A stretch of DNA of 31,901 nucleotides, taken from positions 1 through 31,901 of the IMG/VR virus record IMGVR_UViG_3300046328_000518; one strand, 5' to 3'. Made by a program: the position numbers and the translations under genes. Position 1 is the stretch's first letter. Every line of letters starts with the position of its first letter. Below are positions 7,622 to 15,446 of the stretch, one piece after another. The DNA comes from a virus. The notes under the pieces were generated by a model. It was not told where the DNA came from. It did not search any database and worked only from the letters and a program-made list of their open reading frames with translations.

Positions 7622-8410
7622 CTATACACATACGCCTTCAATATCTAACCCTGAACAGCAATCATCAACTGAATTAACAAATGGCACAAACGGAGGTAAA
7701 CAGCTTACACATTTACCTGCGGCAGCTAACCCTGAACAACAATCTATTGCGTTACCAAATGCTTCATTCGGTAGACAATCTACGCATACACCGCTAATTG
7801 ATAACCCTGAACAACAATCAAGCCCTCCTCCAGTAGTCCCACTTGATAAACAATCTACGCATATACCTGCTTCTACTAATCCTGAACAACAAGTATTTGC
7901 TCCACCAGCTGAGCCAGTAGGTAAACAAGGTGGAACAGTCGTTGTACTCGTAGTGGTAGTCGTCGTTGTTGTAGTTAGTGGCGGCTCAGTAGTAGTAGTT
8001 GTAGTACTTGTACTTGTTGTAGTAGTCGTAGTAGCTGGTTCACATATACCATTAACGGCATAGCCCGAACAACAACTAAAGTTTGTACCTACACCCCCAT
8101 TTGGCGTACAACTTGGCGGTTGCGTTGTCGTAGTTGTAGTGGTTGTGGTTGTAGGTGGCAACGTAGTACTACTTGTACTGCTTGTGCTTGTGCTACTGGT
8201 CGTACTACTTGTTGTAGTGCTCGTAGTCGTAGTGGGCGGTAAAGTAGTCGTACTTGTACTGCTTGTAGAAGTAGTCGTACTCGTAGTAGTAGGCGGAAGC
8301 GTTGTTGTAGTCGTACTACTCGTACTTGTTGTAGTACTACTCGTTGTAGTACTTGTTGTTGTGGGTACAACATACCCACAACAACATGATGATACTAATG
8401 ATTGTCCCAT
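7622..8410 (-). CDS. Mucin-like Thr/Ser-rich protein with five CCSG cysteine modules
   Basis: 262 residues. It starts MGQSLVSSCCCGYVVP, followed by about 80 residues of almost pure Thr/Ser with LPP spacers. Cysteine modules follow, the first isolated by a second Thr tract. Each module is a Cys, 10-12 residues, then CCSG, four residues, Gly-x-Cys; I count five, the last four joined by Val-Asp-Cys or similar. Spacing of this kind suggests small disulfide-bonded knottin-like domains. The Thr/Ser tracts look like O-glycosylation targets, and the next gene encodes a double glycosyltransferase. It follows fibre genes, so a surface-exposed virion decoration is likely. Thr codons are mixed, so the tract is probably selected at protein level. 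No exact family is recognised. Confidence 0.7.
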   Translation of the reverse strand: MGQSLVSSCCCGYVVPTTTSTTTSSTTTSTSSTTTTTLPPTTTSTTTSTSSTSTTTLPPTTTTSTTTSSTTSSTSTSSTSSTTLPPTTTTTTTTTTQPPSCTPNGGVGTNFSCCSGYAVNGICEPATTTTTTSTSTTTTTTEPPLTTTTTTTTTSTTTVPPCLPTGSAGGANTCCSGLVEAGICVDCLSSGTTGGGLDCCSGLSISGVCVDCLPNEAFGNAIDCCSGLAAAGKCVSCLPPFVPFVNSVDDCCSGLDIEGVCV

Positions 8411-8794
8411 TTATAACAGTAAGTTTAATTGTGTTAAGTAACTATCTTTAAACGCTTGAGTTATATACACGTCGTCTGTCGGTAATTTAATTAATAAGTC
8501 TATAACAGCGTCTATCCTATTATTAGATAAAGCAAATTCCAATCCTAATAATTTTCCAGCTACGCTATTATACAGACTTAACGGCATTCCTTTTGCTTCT
8601 AACTCAACTTTAAACTCAGCAGCTAAAGTTGCTAACGGTTTAATTATAGCTTCTACTGGAAGTACGTAATCTTTTACGTATGTGTAACCCTCTCCGTCGC
8701 TATCTTGAAATGTATCTATTTCTTGTTGCGAAAGTTCTCTATCAAACGAATAAACCTTATTACTCGTTTTGTGTATTATTTCTACGTTTATCAT
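8411..8794 (-). CDS. Small fibre-region protein, unknown function
   Basis: 127 residues. The N-terminal 40 residues look like a beta-hairpin domain (MINVEIIHKTSNKVYSFDRE, then a Gly-Glu-Gly-Tyr turn), and the rest is helical with Leu/Ala-rich amphipathic segments (LATLAAEFKVELEAKG, LLGLEFALSNNRIDAVIDLL). It abuts the Thr-rich gene and starts one base after the end of the second fibre paralogue, so it is part of the same transcription unit. It could be a fibre chaperone or an assembly factor, by analogy with small genes following phage fibre genes; that is inference only. Confidence 0.65.
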   Translation of the reverse strand: MINVEIIHKTSNKVYSFDRELSQQEIDTFQDSDGEGYTYVKDYVLPVEAIIKPLATLAAEFKVELEAKGMPLSLYNSVAGKLLGLEFALSNNRIDAVIDLLIKLPTDDVYITQAFKDSYLTQLNLLL

Positions 8795-8795
8795 T

Positions 8796-9659
8796 TTATA
8801 TACGATTAAGTTTTACGTTTAAAGTTACATAATCCGCTTCAATGGAAATATTTTGAGTATTCGCTGCGTCAGCTCCTTCTTTATACAAAGTTATAGACAT
8901 ACCTAAAAATTGATTATACGGTATGTTAGTGTCTATAGTTGCAGCAAGTACATTATCAATATAATATTCACATACAGCGTTACTACCTACTCTACTTATT
9001 TTAATGTTAAATAACGTATACGGTATAGTACCTACTGTAACTGTTTGTGGGGCTATACCAGTAGTAACAGTAGTCGATACGCCTCCAGCAGTAGCTACGC
9101 ATTGATACGTACTCGCTATACTTTCATTGTAATTAAAATACAACCCTTGTATAGGCGGTATGCCAGCTATATACCTTAACATACCTAACATTACTTTGTA
9201 TATTCGTGTTGTAGGTACAGTATTTCTTGCTACCCTAACAAGCGCTTTATAGTCATATTGAACAAACTCGGTAGTAGCAATCGGTATAACAAAAAGGTTA
9301 TTAGACCCTAAATTTACTCCAGACGATATACCAACCCCTGAGCTTAACACAGCAATGCCCCTTAAATTAGCTAATGTAGGCGTTACAGGGTTATTAGTAA
9401 TTGTAACAGTTCCACCTGTCGCAGTAACTACTCCTGACGTGTAATTAAAATACCTATTGTCGCCAGTAGTGCTTATAAAATCATTTTCAATAGATATATT
9501 ACTAAATATGTCTTTGCTCGTTTGATTAACACTATTCGATAATTTTGATACAGCCTGTGATACTGTATCAGTCGGTAGAACAGCTCCTATTAACGTAGGG
9601 GCTAATTTTGTGCCTAATACTTTATTAAGCACGCTTGGTATTTGATTTGAACCTGCCAT
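8796..9659 (-). CDS. Fibre protein, second of two tandem paralogues
   Basis: 287 residues. The first 45 residues (MAGSNQIPSVLNKVLGTKLA, ending AVSKLSNSV) match the opening of the gene upstream nearly position for position, while the rest is different. After the anchor comes a beta-rich body (FISTTGDNRYFNYTSGVVTA onwards) that looks like a lectin-type jelly roll: strands alternate with Asn/Thr-rich turns and a Tyr-Tyr-Ile-Asp-Asn hairpin near 235. A conserved attachment end with a diverged outer domain is the usual sign of a head or tail fibre that binds host surface glycans. A 61-base AT-rich gap separates the two copies. Confidence 0.6.
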   Translation of the reverse strand: MAGSNQIPSVLNKVLGTKLAPTLIGAVLPTDTVSQAVSKLSNSVNQTSKDIFSNISIENDFISTTGDNRYFNYTSGVVTATGGTVTITNNPVTPTLANLRGIAVLSSGVGISSGVNLGSNNLFVIPIATTEFVQYDYKALVRVARNTVPTTRIYKVMLGMLRYIAGIPPIQGLYFNYNESIASTYQCVATAGGVSTTVTTGIAPQTVTVGTIPYTLFNIKISRVGSNAVCEYYIDNVLAATIDTNIPYNQFLGMSITLYKEGADAANTQNISIEADYVTLNVKLNRI

Positions 9660-9720
9660 TTTTGCGTAGTTATTTTGTTATGTTGTTATTATGATTATAT
9701 ATTACGTATAACTATCATAC

Positions 9721-10551
9721 CTATCTACTGTATTTACCTTTTATTTCTACGTAATCTATAAGCACGCCGCCGCCTGAAGAATTACTGTTAATTGAGCTTG
9801 TTTTCCTACAAAAAACAGCATGACGTAGCAATTTACCTGTCGGTATATTACTCGTTATCGTCCCTATAATAGCACCATTCATATAAAATTTACAAGTTAT
9901 AACACCTGACAGCGTTTCTATCGTTATAGAAAATTTATTTATATTACTGTTCGCTGTTACTTGTATTCCTGTATCGATTATAGTGCTTATATTGTTTGAT
10001 ATACACACACATACGTAATTAGGAGATAATCCACCGTTATACCTTATAAACACGCCATCAGTCGGCTGAACGAGTATAGTATTTGTTAGTCCTATTATGT
10101 TTTCATGTAAAGCAGAAGAAGCATTGTACGGTACAGTAAATAAACTTAATCGGTAATTAAATTCGTAATTCGTTATACTTTGCATTACAGCTTCTATAAG
10201 AAACGTAAGCGTAGAGCTTATACTTACGTTCGCATTAACAGTAGTAGAACTACCTAACGAAAGCCTAATTATTCCGAATACTGCGTTTGGCTCAATCGAC
10301 GTATTAAACGCTAACGCAGAAGTAGCTCCGTTATTTGTTGTATAAATGAAATATCTTGTATCAGACGTTGTCGTAACCATATCAGAAAATGCGTATAACG
10401 AAACTTGATTACTTAACGGTGCGTTATTCATTAACTTTGAAATAGCCTGTGAAAGCCTATCGGTGGCTAATACTGCGCCACGTAACGTATAATCTAAAGT
10501 CGTACCCAACGTCTTGTTGAGTACGCTTAATACTTGATTTGAGCCTGCCAT
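9721..10551 (-). CDS. Fibre protein, first of two tandem paralogues
   Basis: 276 residues. It begins MAGSNQVLSVLNKTLGTTLD and then GAVLATDRLSQAISKLMNN, an anchor shared with the next gene (Ser-Asn-Gln, Val-Leu-Asn-Lys, Leu-Gly-Thr, Gly-Ala-Val-Leu, Thr-Asp, Ser-Gln-Ala, Ser-Lys-Leu all coincide). A 'T(T)SDTRYFIYTT' segment also matches 'TTGDNRYFNYTS' of the paralogue, so similarity reaches at least residue 75. The C-terminal part is beta-rich and ends in IDYVEIKGKY. It is probably a host-recognition fibre or spike. The plus strand here has a long open frame in the same place, which I regard as a shadow. Confidence 0.6.
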   Translation of the reverse strand: MAGSNQVLSVLNKTLGTTLDYTLRGAVLATDRLSQAISKLMNNAPLSNQVSLYAFSDMVTTTSDTRYFIYTTNNGATSALAFNTSIEPNAVFGIIRLSLGSSTTVNANVSISSTLTFLIEAVMQSITNYEFNYRLSLFTVPYNASSALHENIIGLTNTILVQPTDGVFIRYNGGLSPNYVCVCISNNISTIIDTGIQVTANSNINKFSITIETLSGVITCKFYMNGAIIGTITSNIPTGKLLRHAVFCRKTSSINSNSSGGGVLIDYVEIKGKYSR

Positions 10552-10557
10552 AATGAT

Positions 10558-11544
10558 TTATCCGCTTATAACGTCTGTAATCACTGAACCTGCCGCTATT
10601 GAAAAAGAAATCTGTTGTAATATTCTAAATTCAGACGCATTAAACGTATACGCTGTGTCCGCTTCACGAAATATACCGTTTATAGTCCCAACAAAGTCTG
10701 CTGACGTTTTAAACGTAACAGACCTCGCATTAGCTATTCCGTTTGGGACTGCTGCAACCCCTATTGAATTGTGTAACGTACTTGTTATTGTTTGCGTATT
10801 AACGTTTGCTAACGGTGCATTATTTTTTATTGTCCCAGTATTGCTTTCTATTGCAAATAATTGTGATAATTGGTCGTATAATGTGTTATTAGTTGTGTTT
10901 AACAGTCCGACAATAGGAGAAACTGCGTTAAACACTTGTTGTTGTGTTCCTTCTTTGGTTAATCCTAACAGGGTACTTACTATTGTGGCTAATTGATACA
11001 TTAACGTGCTGTCTATGGATAATAACGTATCTTTTACTTCTATTTGCGTAGTTTCTTTATTTAACAGCGCACTTGTAGTTTCAATACTTGTTATTGTAGT
11101 CGCTATTTGATTAATAGCTGTTTTTAAATCAGTCAATATGCTTAATACAGATAACTGCGTAGCTTCTTGATTTAACGTAGTAGTCATTGTAGTTAATGCA
11201 GAGTTTGCTGTAACTAACTCTGAAACTACGTTATTAAGCGATTGTCTTATAACAGTCAGCTCTAACGACGTATTAGAATACGAATTTATATCATTACTAG
11301 TCATAGTCGCTAATTGATTAACTATCGCAGTTAATGTCGTTTCTACGCTATCAATTAATGACGTATATTCAGGTAATGCTTGTACGCTTGCATCTACGTT
11401 ATTAAGACTACTTAATATATTGTTTAATATAACGGTATAATCTATATTAGTACCACCACCAGTACCACCACCGTTGTTTACGTTACCTATGTTAATAGAT
11501 ATTTCTTCTAACAGTTTTGATATTTTATCACAACAACATTTCAT
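10558..11544 (-). CDS. Coiled-coil fibre protein with triple-Cys N-terminus
   Basis: 328 residues. It starts MKCCCDKISKLLEEISINIG, then has a Gly/Asn hinge (VNNGGGTGGGT) and about 200 residues of heptad-like helix rich in Leu, Ile, Val, Thr and Asn. Three internal repeats of the form Lys/Gln-Glu-x-Thr-Gln-x-x-Val followed by a Leu-rich helix start near residues 130, 168 and 200. The last 60 residues form a beta domain (ARSVTFKTSADFVGTINGIF onwards). Anchor, hinge, trimeric coiled coil and beta tip is a typical phage fibre layout. In the crAss group head and tail fibres lie in this part of the genome. It starts 30 bases after the 124-residue gene. Confidence 0.6.
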   Translation of the reverse strand: MKCCCDKISKLLEEISINIGNVNNGGGTGGGTNIDYTVILNNILSSLNNVDASVQALPEYTSLIDSVETTLTAIVNQLATMTSNDINSYSNTSLELTVIRQSLNNVVSELVTANSALTTMTTTLNQEATQLSVLSILTDLKTAINQIATTITSIETTSALLNKETTQIEVKDTLLSIDSTLMYQLATIVSTLLGLTKEGTQQQVFNAVSPIVGLLNTTNNTLYDQLSQLFAIESNTGTIKNNAPLANVNTQTITSTLHNSIGVAAVPNGIANARSVTFKTSADFVGTINGIFREADTAYTFNASEFRILQQISFSIAAGSVITDVISG

Positions 11545-11574
11545 ATCGTTTTGTATTTTATGGTTAAAATTAAT

Positions 11575-11949
11575 TTAATTTACACATTTAATTTGTGCTA
11601 ACGGCTCTAACTCAAATACACGTAATATTTCTTTGTAATTGATGTTTTTGCATGCTAACGATTTATATACACACTCTAAATTATAGAGTATTACGTAATC
11701 TTTATACTCTATACCTGTCTGTGCAATATCACTCTTTATCAACGCAACTAAGTATATAAACAGTATAACGTCTTCTTCATTATCTAATTCTATACCTACT
11801 TGATTTATTTTTGATTGCTTAACAATAAGCGTTTCTTTATTTAGTGCTTTTTTTATGTTAGTCGTTAATCTGAACTTAACCAAATCAAACGCTTTTACAA
11901 TCATTTTTTCTATCTGCGGTGCGTGTCTATAACAATTAAGCCTTTTCAT
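11575..11949 (-). CDS. Small helical protein of unknown function
   Basis: 124 residues, not recognised. Mostly helical: a basic start (MKRLNCYRHAPQIEKMIVKA), a Lys-rich middle (RLTTNIKKALNKETLIVKQ) and a hydrophobic helix (EEDVILFIYLVALIKSDI). It begins 4 bases after the stop of the cysteine-rich 607-residue gene and precedes the coiled-coil fibre gene, so it is co-expressed with virion proteins. A role as adaptor or assembly factor is possible but nothing in the sequence shows it. Confidence 0.6.
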   Translation of the reverse strand: MKRLNCYRHAPQIEKMIVKAFDLVKFRLTTNIKKALNKETLIVKQSKINQVGIELDNEEDVILFIYLVALIKSDIAQTGIEYKDYVILYNLECVYKSLACKNINYKEILRVFELEPLAQIKCVN

Positions 11950-11953
11950 ACAT

Positions 11954-13777
11954 TTAACAAGTTTTACAGTGATTTAACGTAGGCGTATCATTACACCCAC
12001 ATATAGCCATACCTCCTCCACAATTGGCTAAGTCTGCACATAACTGTTTTAATAGTGTTAGCCAATCATTAGCTGCGTATAAATCGTTTGTCAATTCACT
12101 ATTTAACGCTGTATACGCATAATTCAATGCTAAGTCTTTTTCAACGTAGTTAAAATACATTAATCCAAACAAAAACATCTTCCTAAAGTCGTGCTTATTC
12201 TCTTCTGAACAATTAACGGTATCACAGGATTTACATAATACTGTGCTTAACGCTGTCATTGCACATCTCCTAACATTACAGAAATTGTATATAGGATATA
12301 CAACTTGTTTAGTGCCGTCGGTTATAGTTATTATATATGTGCCGTCTTCGCCATTGTTTAAGTTATACGCTCTTGTTGATGCTGGAGCTAAACTGTCGTT
12401 AGCTACTAACGTAGCGCCTGTACTAACAGTTACTATATTAACTGTCATTGTTCTACTTATTGAACAATTTTCTAATACAAATACGTTACAATCTTGTTGT
12501 ACTACTCTATACGCATTACAGAAATTAATTATTTCTTCCTTAACGCATTTACTGTAACAATCTTCGTAAGTAACCGTTACTCGTTGTTCAGTTGGGCTAT
12601 TAATAGTAAACGTATAGTTAGCCATGACTGACGCTGTAAAACAAACGCTTCTATCATAAACAGCATTAACAACCGTTGTATTTATTAGTACATTATCTTT
12701 ATCGTATCTACGAAACGTAACAGTACCACTTGAGCAATAAGGTTCACATACGTTATTACGTTTTACACACGGCGTTTTTACAGTTATACTCGCTCTTACT
12801 GTTATAGGTTCTCCAGTTATGTTATATTCGCAATCTTCGGTAGCACAATGTTTATTTTGGACTAAACTTGTAGTCATGTCATTTATGTAATCTTCGATAC
12901 AAAGTTCATGCTCGTCATACTCTGAATACGCAACAAAAGTGCCGCACGTACTACATTCGTCTTCTAACGTAAGTGTTATTGTTTGTCGTCCTACTAAGTC
13001 GCAGCCAATAAGTTTACAGTCCTTTATAATGTTTTCTCCAATACCTATTAATTTATTATCTATTGTGTATGCTACTCTATCTCGTATAGATGATGTAGCA
13101 TTATAAAAATATAACTCTGACGTAACTATATCTTTATACACTATAAAATGTGGAAATATAAATTTATAATTATATACAGGATTGCCAGTTATAGCACTAT
13201 TGCCATTTATAACAGTAACTGTGTTACCGTCATTATCTTTTATAGTGTTTAACAATAAATCATTGTTCCACGTAGGGGCTATACGAACACCATAATAGTA
13301 TAACTTGTTTTCAGTTATTCTGTTTTTAAGCACCATTACAGGCGGATTAACAGTATTATTTGAGTTTATACGTGTAAATGTCTTATTTGTAAAAGGTGTC
13401 GGATTAATAGCCGTAATGAAGTTATCCCAATAAAGATTTTGTTCTCCTATATTGTTTATGCTATCTTGTTTCCATTCTTGAGTTCTTTCTACGTTACGTA
13501 TAAGCGGTAACATTATAGTAAACGGTACATTACCAGTTACATTATTAACTACGCTATTACCTAAATCGTAATTCGGTAATTTAAAGTTATTAACATAAGG
13601 AACACGACCGTAGTAGTCTATTTCAACGCGTATTAAGTCGTTTGCTGCAAACGTATGTTTGTACTCCGACAACGAACCTAAACTACTAATAGTAACTCCG
13701 TTTATTTTAACGGTAGTTGCAGGCGACGCTGTCAGTATGTTGTGGTCTTCGTCTATTAATTGTATATTGAGAAACAT
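11954..13777 (-). CDS. Large cysteine-rich virion protein with Ig-like/beta domains
   Basis: 607 residues. The N-terminal 300 residues are beta-rich (MFLNIQLIDEDHNILTASPA opening, a domain of about 90 residues like a carbohydrate-binding or Ig fold). From about residue 272 onward Cys is frequent: CSTC, CATEDC, CVKRNNVC, CYSKC, CNVRRC, CKSC, and a C-terminal CGGG, CGC, HCKTC cluster. Two or three Ig-like repeats seem present (strings such as ITVRASITVKTP and MTVNIVTVSTGATLV). The last 100 residues include a helical segment (HDFRKMFLFGLMYFNY). It is probably an external head or tail protein; the number of Cys residues suggests disulfides or metal sites. No specific family is recognised. Confidence 0.6.
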   Translation of the reverse strand: MFLNIQLIDEDHNILTASPATTVKINGVTISSLGSLSEYKHTFAANDLIRVEIDYYGRVPYVNNFKLPNYDLGNSVVNNVTGNVPFTIMLPLIRNVERTQEWKQDSINNIGEQNLYWDNFITAINPTPFTNKTFTRINSNNTVNPPVMVLKNRITENKLYYYGVRIAPTWNNDLLLNTIKDNDGNTVTVINGNSAITGNPVYNYKFIFPHFIVYKDIVTSELYFYNATSSIRDRVAYTIDNKLIGIGENIIKDCKLIGCDLVGRQTITLTLEDECSTCGTFVAYSEYDEHELCIEDYINDMTTSLVQNKHCATEDCEYNITGEPITVRASITVKTPCVKRNNVCEPYCSSGTVTFRRYDKDNVLINTTVVNAVYDRSVCFTASVMANYTFTINSPTEQRVTVTYEDCYSKCVKEEIINFCNAYRVVQQDCNVFVLENCSISRTMTVNIVTVSTGATLVANDSLAPASTRAYNLNNGEDGTYIITITDGTKQVVYPIYNFCNVRRCAMTALSTVLCKSCDTVNCSEENKHDFRKMFLFGLMYFNYVEKDLALNYAYTALNSELTNDLYAANDWLTLLKQLCADLANCGGGMAICGCNDTPTLNHCKTC

Positions 13778-13794
13778 AGCGGTATGGGTGTTAA

Positions 13795-13826
13795 AATAGC
13801 TACCTATCGTTAGACAAGTAGCTATT
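13795..13826 (-). terminator. Intrinsic terminator-like stem-loop after the 321-residue virion gene
   Basis: AATAGCTAC at 13795-13803 pairs perfectly (9 base pairs) with GTAGCTATT at 13818-13826, with a 14-base loop. On the minus strand the stem runs into TTTTAACA. It lies between the 321- and 607-residue genes and probably reduces read-through from capsid and connector genes into the fibre genes. Confidence 0.6.
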
Positions 13827-13850
13827 ATTAATTAAATTGGTTTCTACATA

Positions 13851-14816
13851 CTAAACGAATGGCGCAACTGGAGCTAATGCTCTCAATGTAGACGCCATCC
13901 ACGGATTGAGTACTGCTAACAATGAGTTAAGTACTCCTGAACCAATAGGGCTTACAATGTAAACTAACAATGGTTTAACAATAAACGCTGCTCCACCAGT
14001 GCTACCAGTTTCATAGGTATTGTTGTGCGTAATAACGATTACGTCGTAGCATTTAGGGCATTCAACGTAATTAACATCTGAAGTTACAGGGTAATCTCTA
14101 ATGTTATCAAAGCCTAACAACGCTTTAAGTCTTTCTTCCATGTCAAGCAATGTATCACACGTACCGTTACCTTCTCTCCAAGAAGTAGTTTCTGTAATAG
14201 TCGCTAATCTTACGTAAGCGGCGTCGCCACAATCGTAACAGCCAGTAAATTCAAATACAGAAACAGTATGCGCTGCATAATCAGTAGTAGCTGTAAACAC
14301 AAGTGTAGTTGCCGTAGCTGTTACTACGTACTGCCTTTCAGCACCTAACCCTACCTCAACAGTATTTAGATACAACGCTATACTTGTTAAGAACGAAGCT
14401 AATGTATCTGTCGATAACGGCTTAAACACGATAGCAGTTCTTGGTCTAAGCGCTGGCATATCAAAGAACGGTAAAATCTGTTCTACGATAATTTGATAAT
14501 CTTTGCTCGTATCGAATACCCAATTACCAGCAGTAACTACTTGTCTTTGTGGCGCTCTATACGGTCTACCAGTGAATGACGTAACATGTACGCTTTTAAT
14601 CTCTCTTGTGTCGATTACTTGCTTACTTGGGCTATTGTCTGACGTACCCTGCACAATGCGCAAATAGGGCGTATCAGTTATAGTCGCACCAACAGTGGCA
14701 TTTACGTTGTCGTCTGTGTATATGCCTATCTCTTTAGGCAATAAATCAGCAGGTTGCTTTGTAGCAGAGTATAACTCACCTACTAATAGGACTGGTACTA
14801 ATTCTCCGTTTCCCAT
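13851..14816 (-). CDS. Virion structural protein candidate, 321 residues
   Basis: Not firmly recognised. The N-terminal part is Val/Thr/Asp-rich and looks like beta structure (MGNGELVPVLLVGELYSATK). A motif TREIKSVHVTSFTGRPYRAP lies near 70-90 and a Trp-Val-Phe-Asp strand near 98. A Cys pair (GCYDCGD, about 191) and another (ECPKC, about 253) may bind metal or form disulfides. The C-terminus is hydrophobic and rich in Ala, Leu and Pro (LLVYIVSPIGSGVLNSLLAV). It starts 7 bases after ring protein 2 and has a strong terminator behind it. Candidates are a head-auxiliary, tail-tube or connector-associated protein. It ends with TAG. Confidence 0.55.
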   Translation of the reverse strand: MGNGELVPVLLVGELYSATKQPADLLPKEIGIYTDDNVNATVGATITDTPYLRIVQGTSDNSPSKQVIDTREIKSVHVTSFTGRPYRAPQRQVVTAGNWVFDTSKDYQIIVEQILPFFDMPALRPRTAIVFKPLSTDTLASFLTSIALYLNTVEVGLGAERQYVVTATATTLVFTATTDYAAHTVSVFEFTGCYDCGDAAYVRLATITETTSWREGNGTCDTLLDMEERLKALLGFDNIRDYPVTSDVNYVECPKCYDVIVITHNNTYETGSTGGAAFIVKPLLVYIVSPIGSGVLNSLLAVLNPWMASTLRALAPVAPFV

Positions 14817-14823
14817 GTTATTA

Positions 14824-15444
14824 TTAATAATTTAATTGTTTCTCGTTATTCTTTGTATTATAATCCTTTCCTAAAGCTGCTATATACATACGTACAGCTA
14901 TATCAAGTATTTTGTTACTATTTAACAGTAAAGTATCTGTGTACGTAATGTTTGCATATTGCTTAACAGTAGGTTCTATCTTCATTTGCTCGTGCCTTTT
15001 AACGTAAGTTAGATTAATTGACGTAATTGTTCTATTACTGTAAAGATTTATTTCGTTCTCTTTTATAGTAAAAAGTAACGAGCTACTATCAGGACGCTTA
15101 AAAGGGTCTAACATAGCATGGCTAATCTCACCATGCGTAATTTGCTCTACGTTACTAATTTTACAACCAGTATCTGAAACGCATAACGACACAAAATGTT
15201 TGTAATCGTCGGGTAGTTTTACATTATTCAAGGCAGGTATAAGATTAACCACAGTTACTAACGCCTGTATATCGTCTATACGCTGTTGGTCTTTCTCAAA
15301 CGAGACAAACACTTCCTCTATAAAAGCGTCCACCGCCTTATTAATAAATACAAATACGTCGTCAGTGCGTATATCAGTTACGTTTACGTTAACTTCTCCT
15401 AACAATGTTAAAAAGTCAATGTATAATTTATCAGCTCTTGTCAT
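14824..15444 (-). CDS. Ring (neck/tail connector) protein, copy 2
   Basis: 206 residues. It begins with a helix (MTRADKLYIDFLTLLGEVNV), then a second helix 'VFIN KAVDAFIEEVFVSFEKDQ', then 'RIDDIQALV', then a strand with KLPDDYKHFVSLCV. This order (helix pair, Asp-Asp-Ile/Val motif, Leu-Pro-Asp-Asp/Ile-Asp-Tyr strand) matches ring copy 1 upstream, where RVDDVQVLI and VLPIDYQFCLDVY occur at similar places. crAss-like podoviruses stack several rings of this fold below the portal. The start at 15444 lies 2 bases after the previous stop. It probably assembles as a dodecamer. The exact ring is uncertain. Confidence 0.6.
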   Translation of the reverse strand: MTRADKLYIDFLTLLGEVNVNVTDIRTDDVFVFINKAVDAFIEEVFVSFEKDQQRIDDIQALVTVVNLIPALNNVKLPDDYKHFVSLCVSDTGCKISNVEQITHGEISHAMLDPFKRPDSSSLLFTIKENEINLYSNRTITSINLTYVKRHEQMKIEPTVKQYANITYTDTLLLNSNKILDIAVRMYIAALGKDYNTKNNEKQLNY

Positions 15445-15446
15445 TA

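Noticed and set aside
8139-8441. Val/Leu-rich 100-codon plus-strand frame and a 96-codon minus-strand frame opposite or within the Thr tracts
   Set aside because: Both are low-complexity shadows of the Thr/Ser-coding repeats. The Thr-rich frame is the one in line with neighbours.
10553-10996. 147-codon plus-strand frame opposite the coiled-coil fibre gene
   Set aside because: The opposite minus-strand frame is longer, lies in the late transcription unit and has clear coiled-coil and fibre structure.
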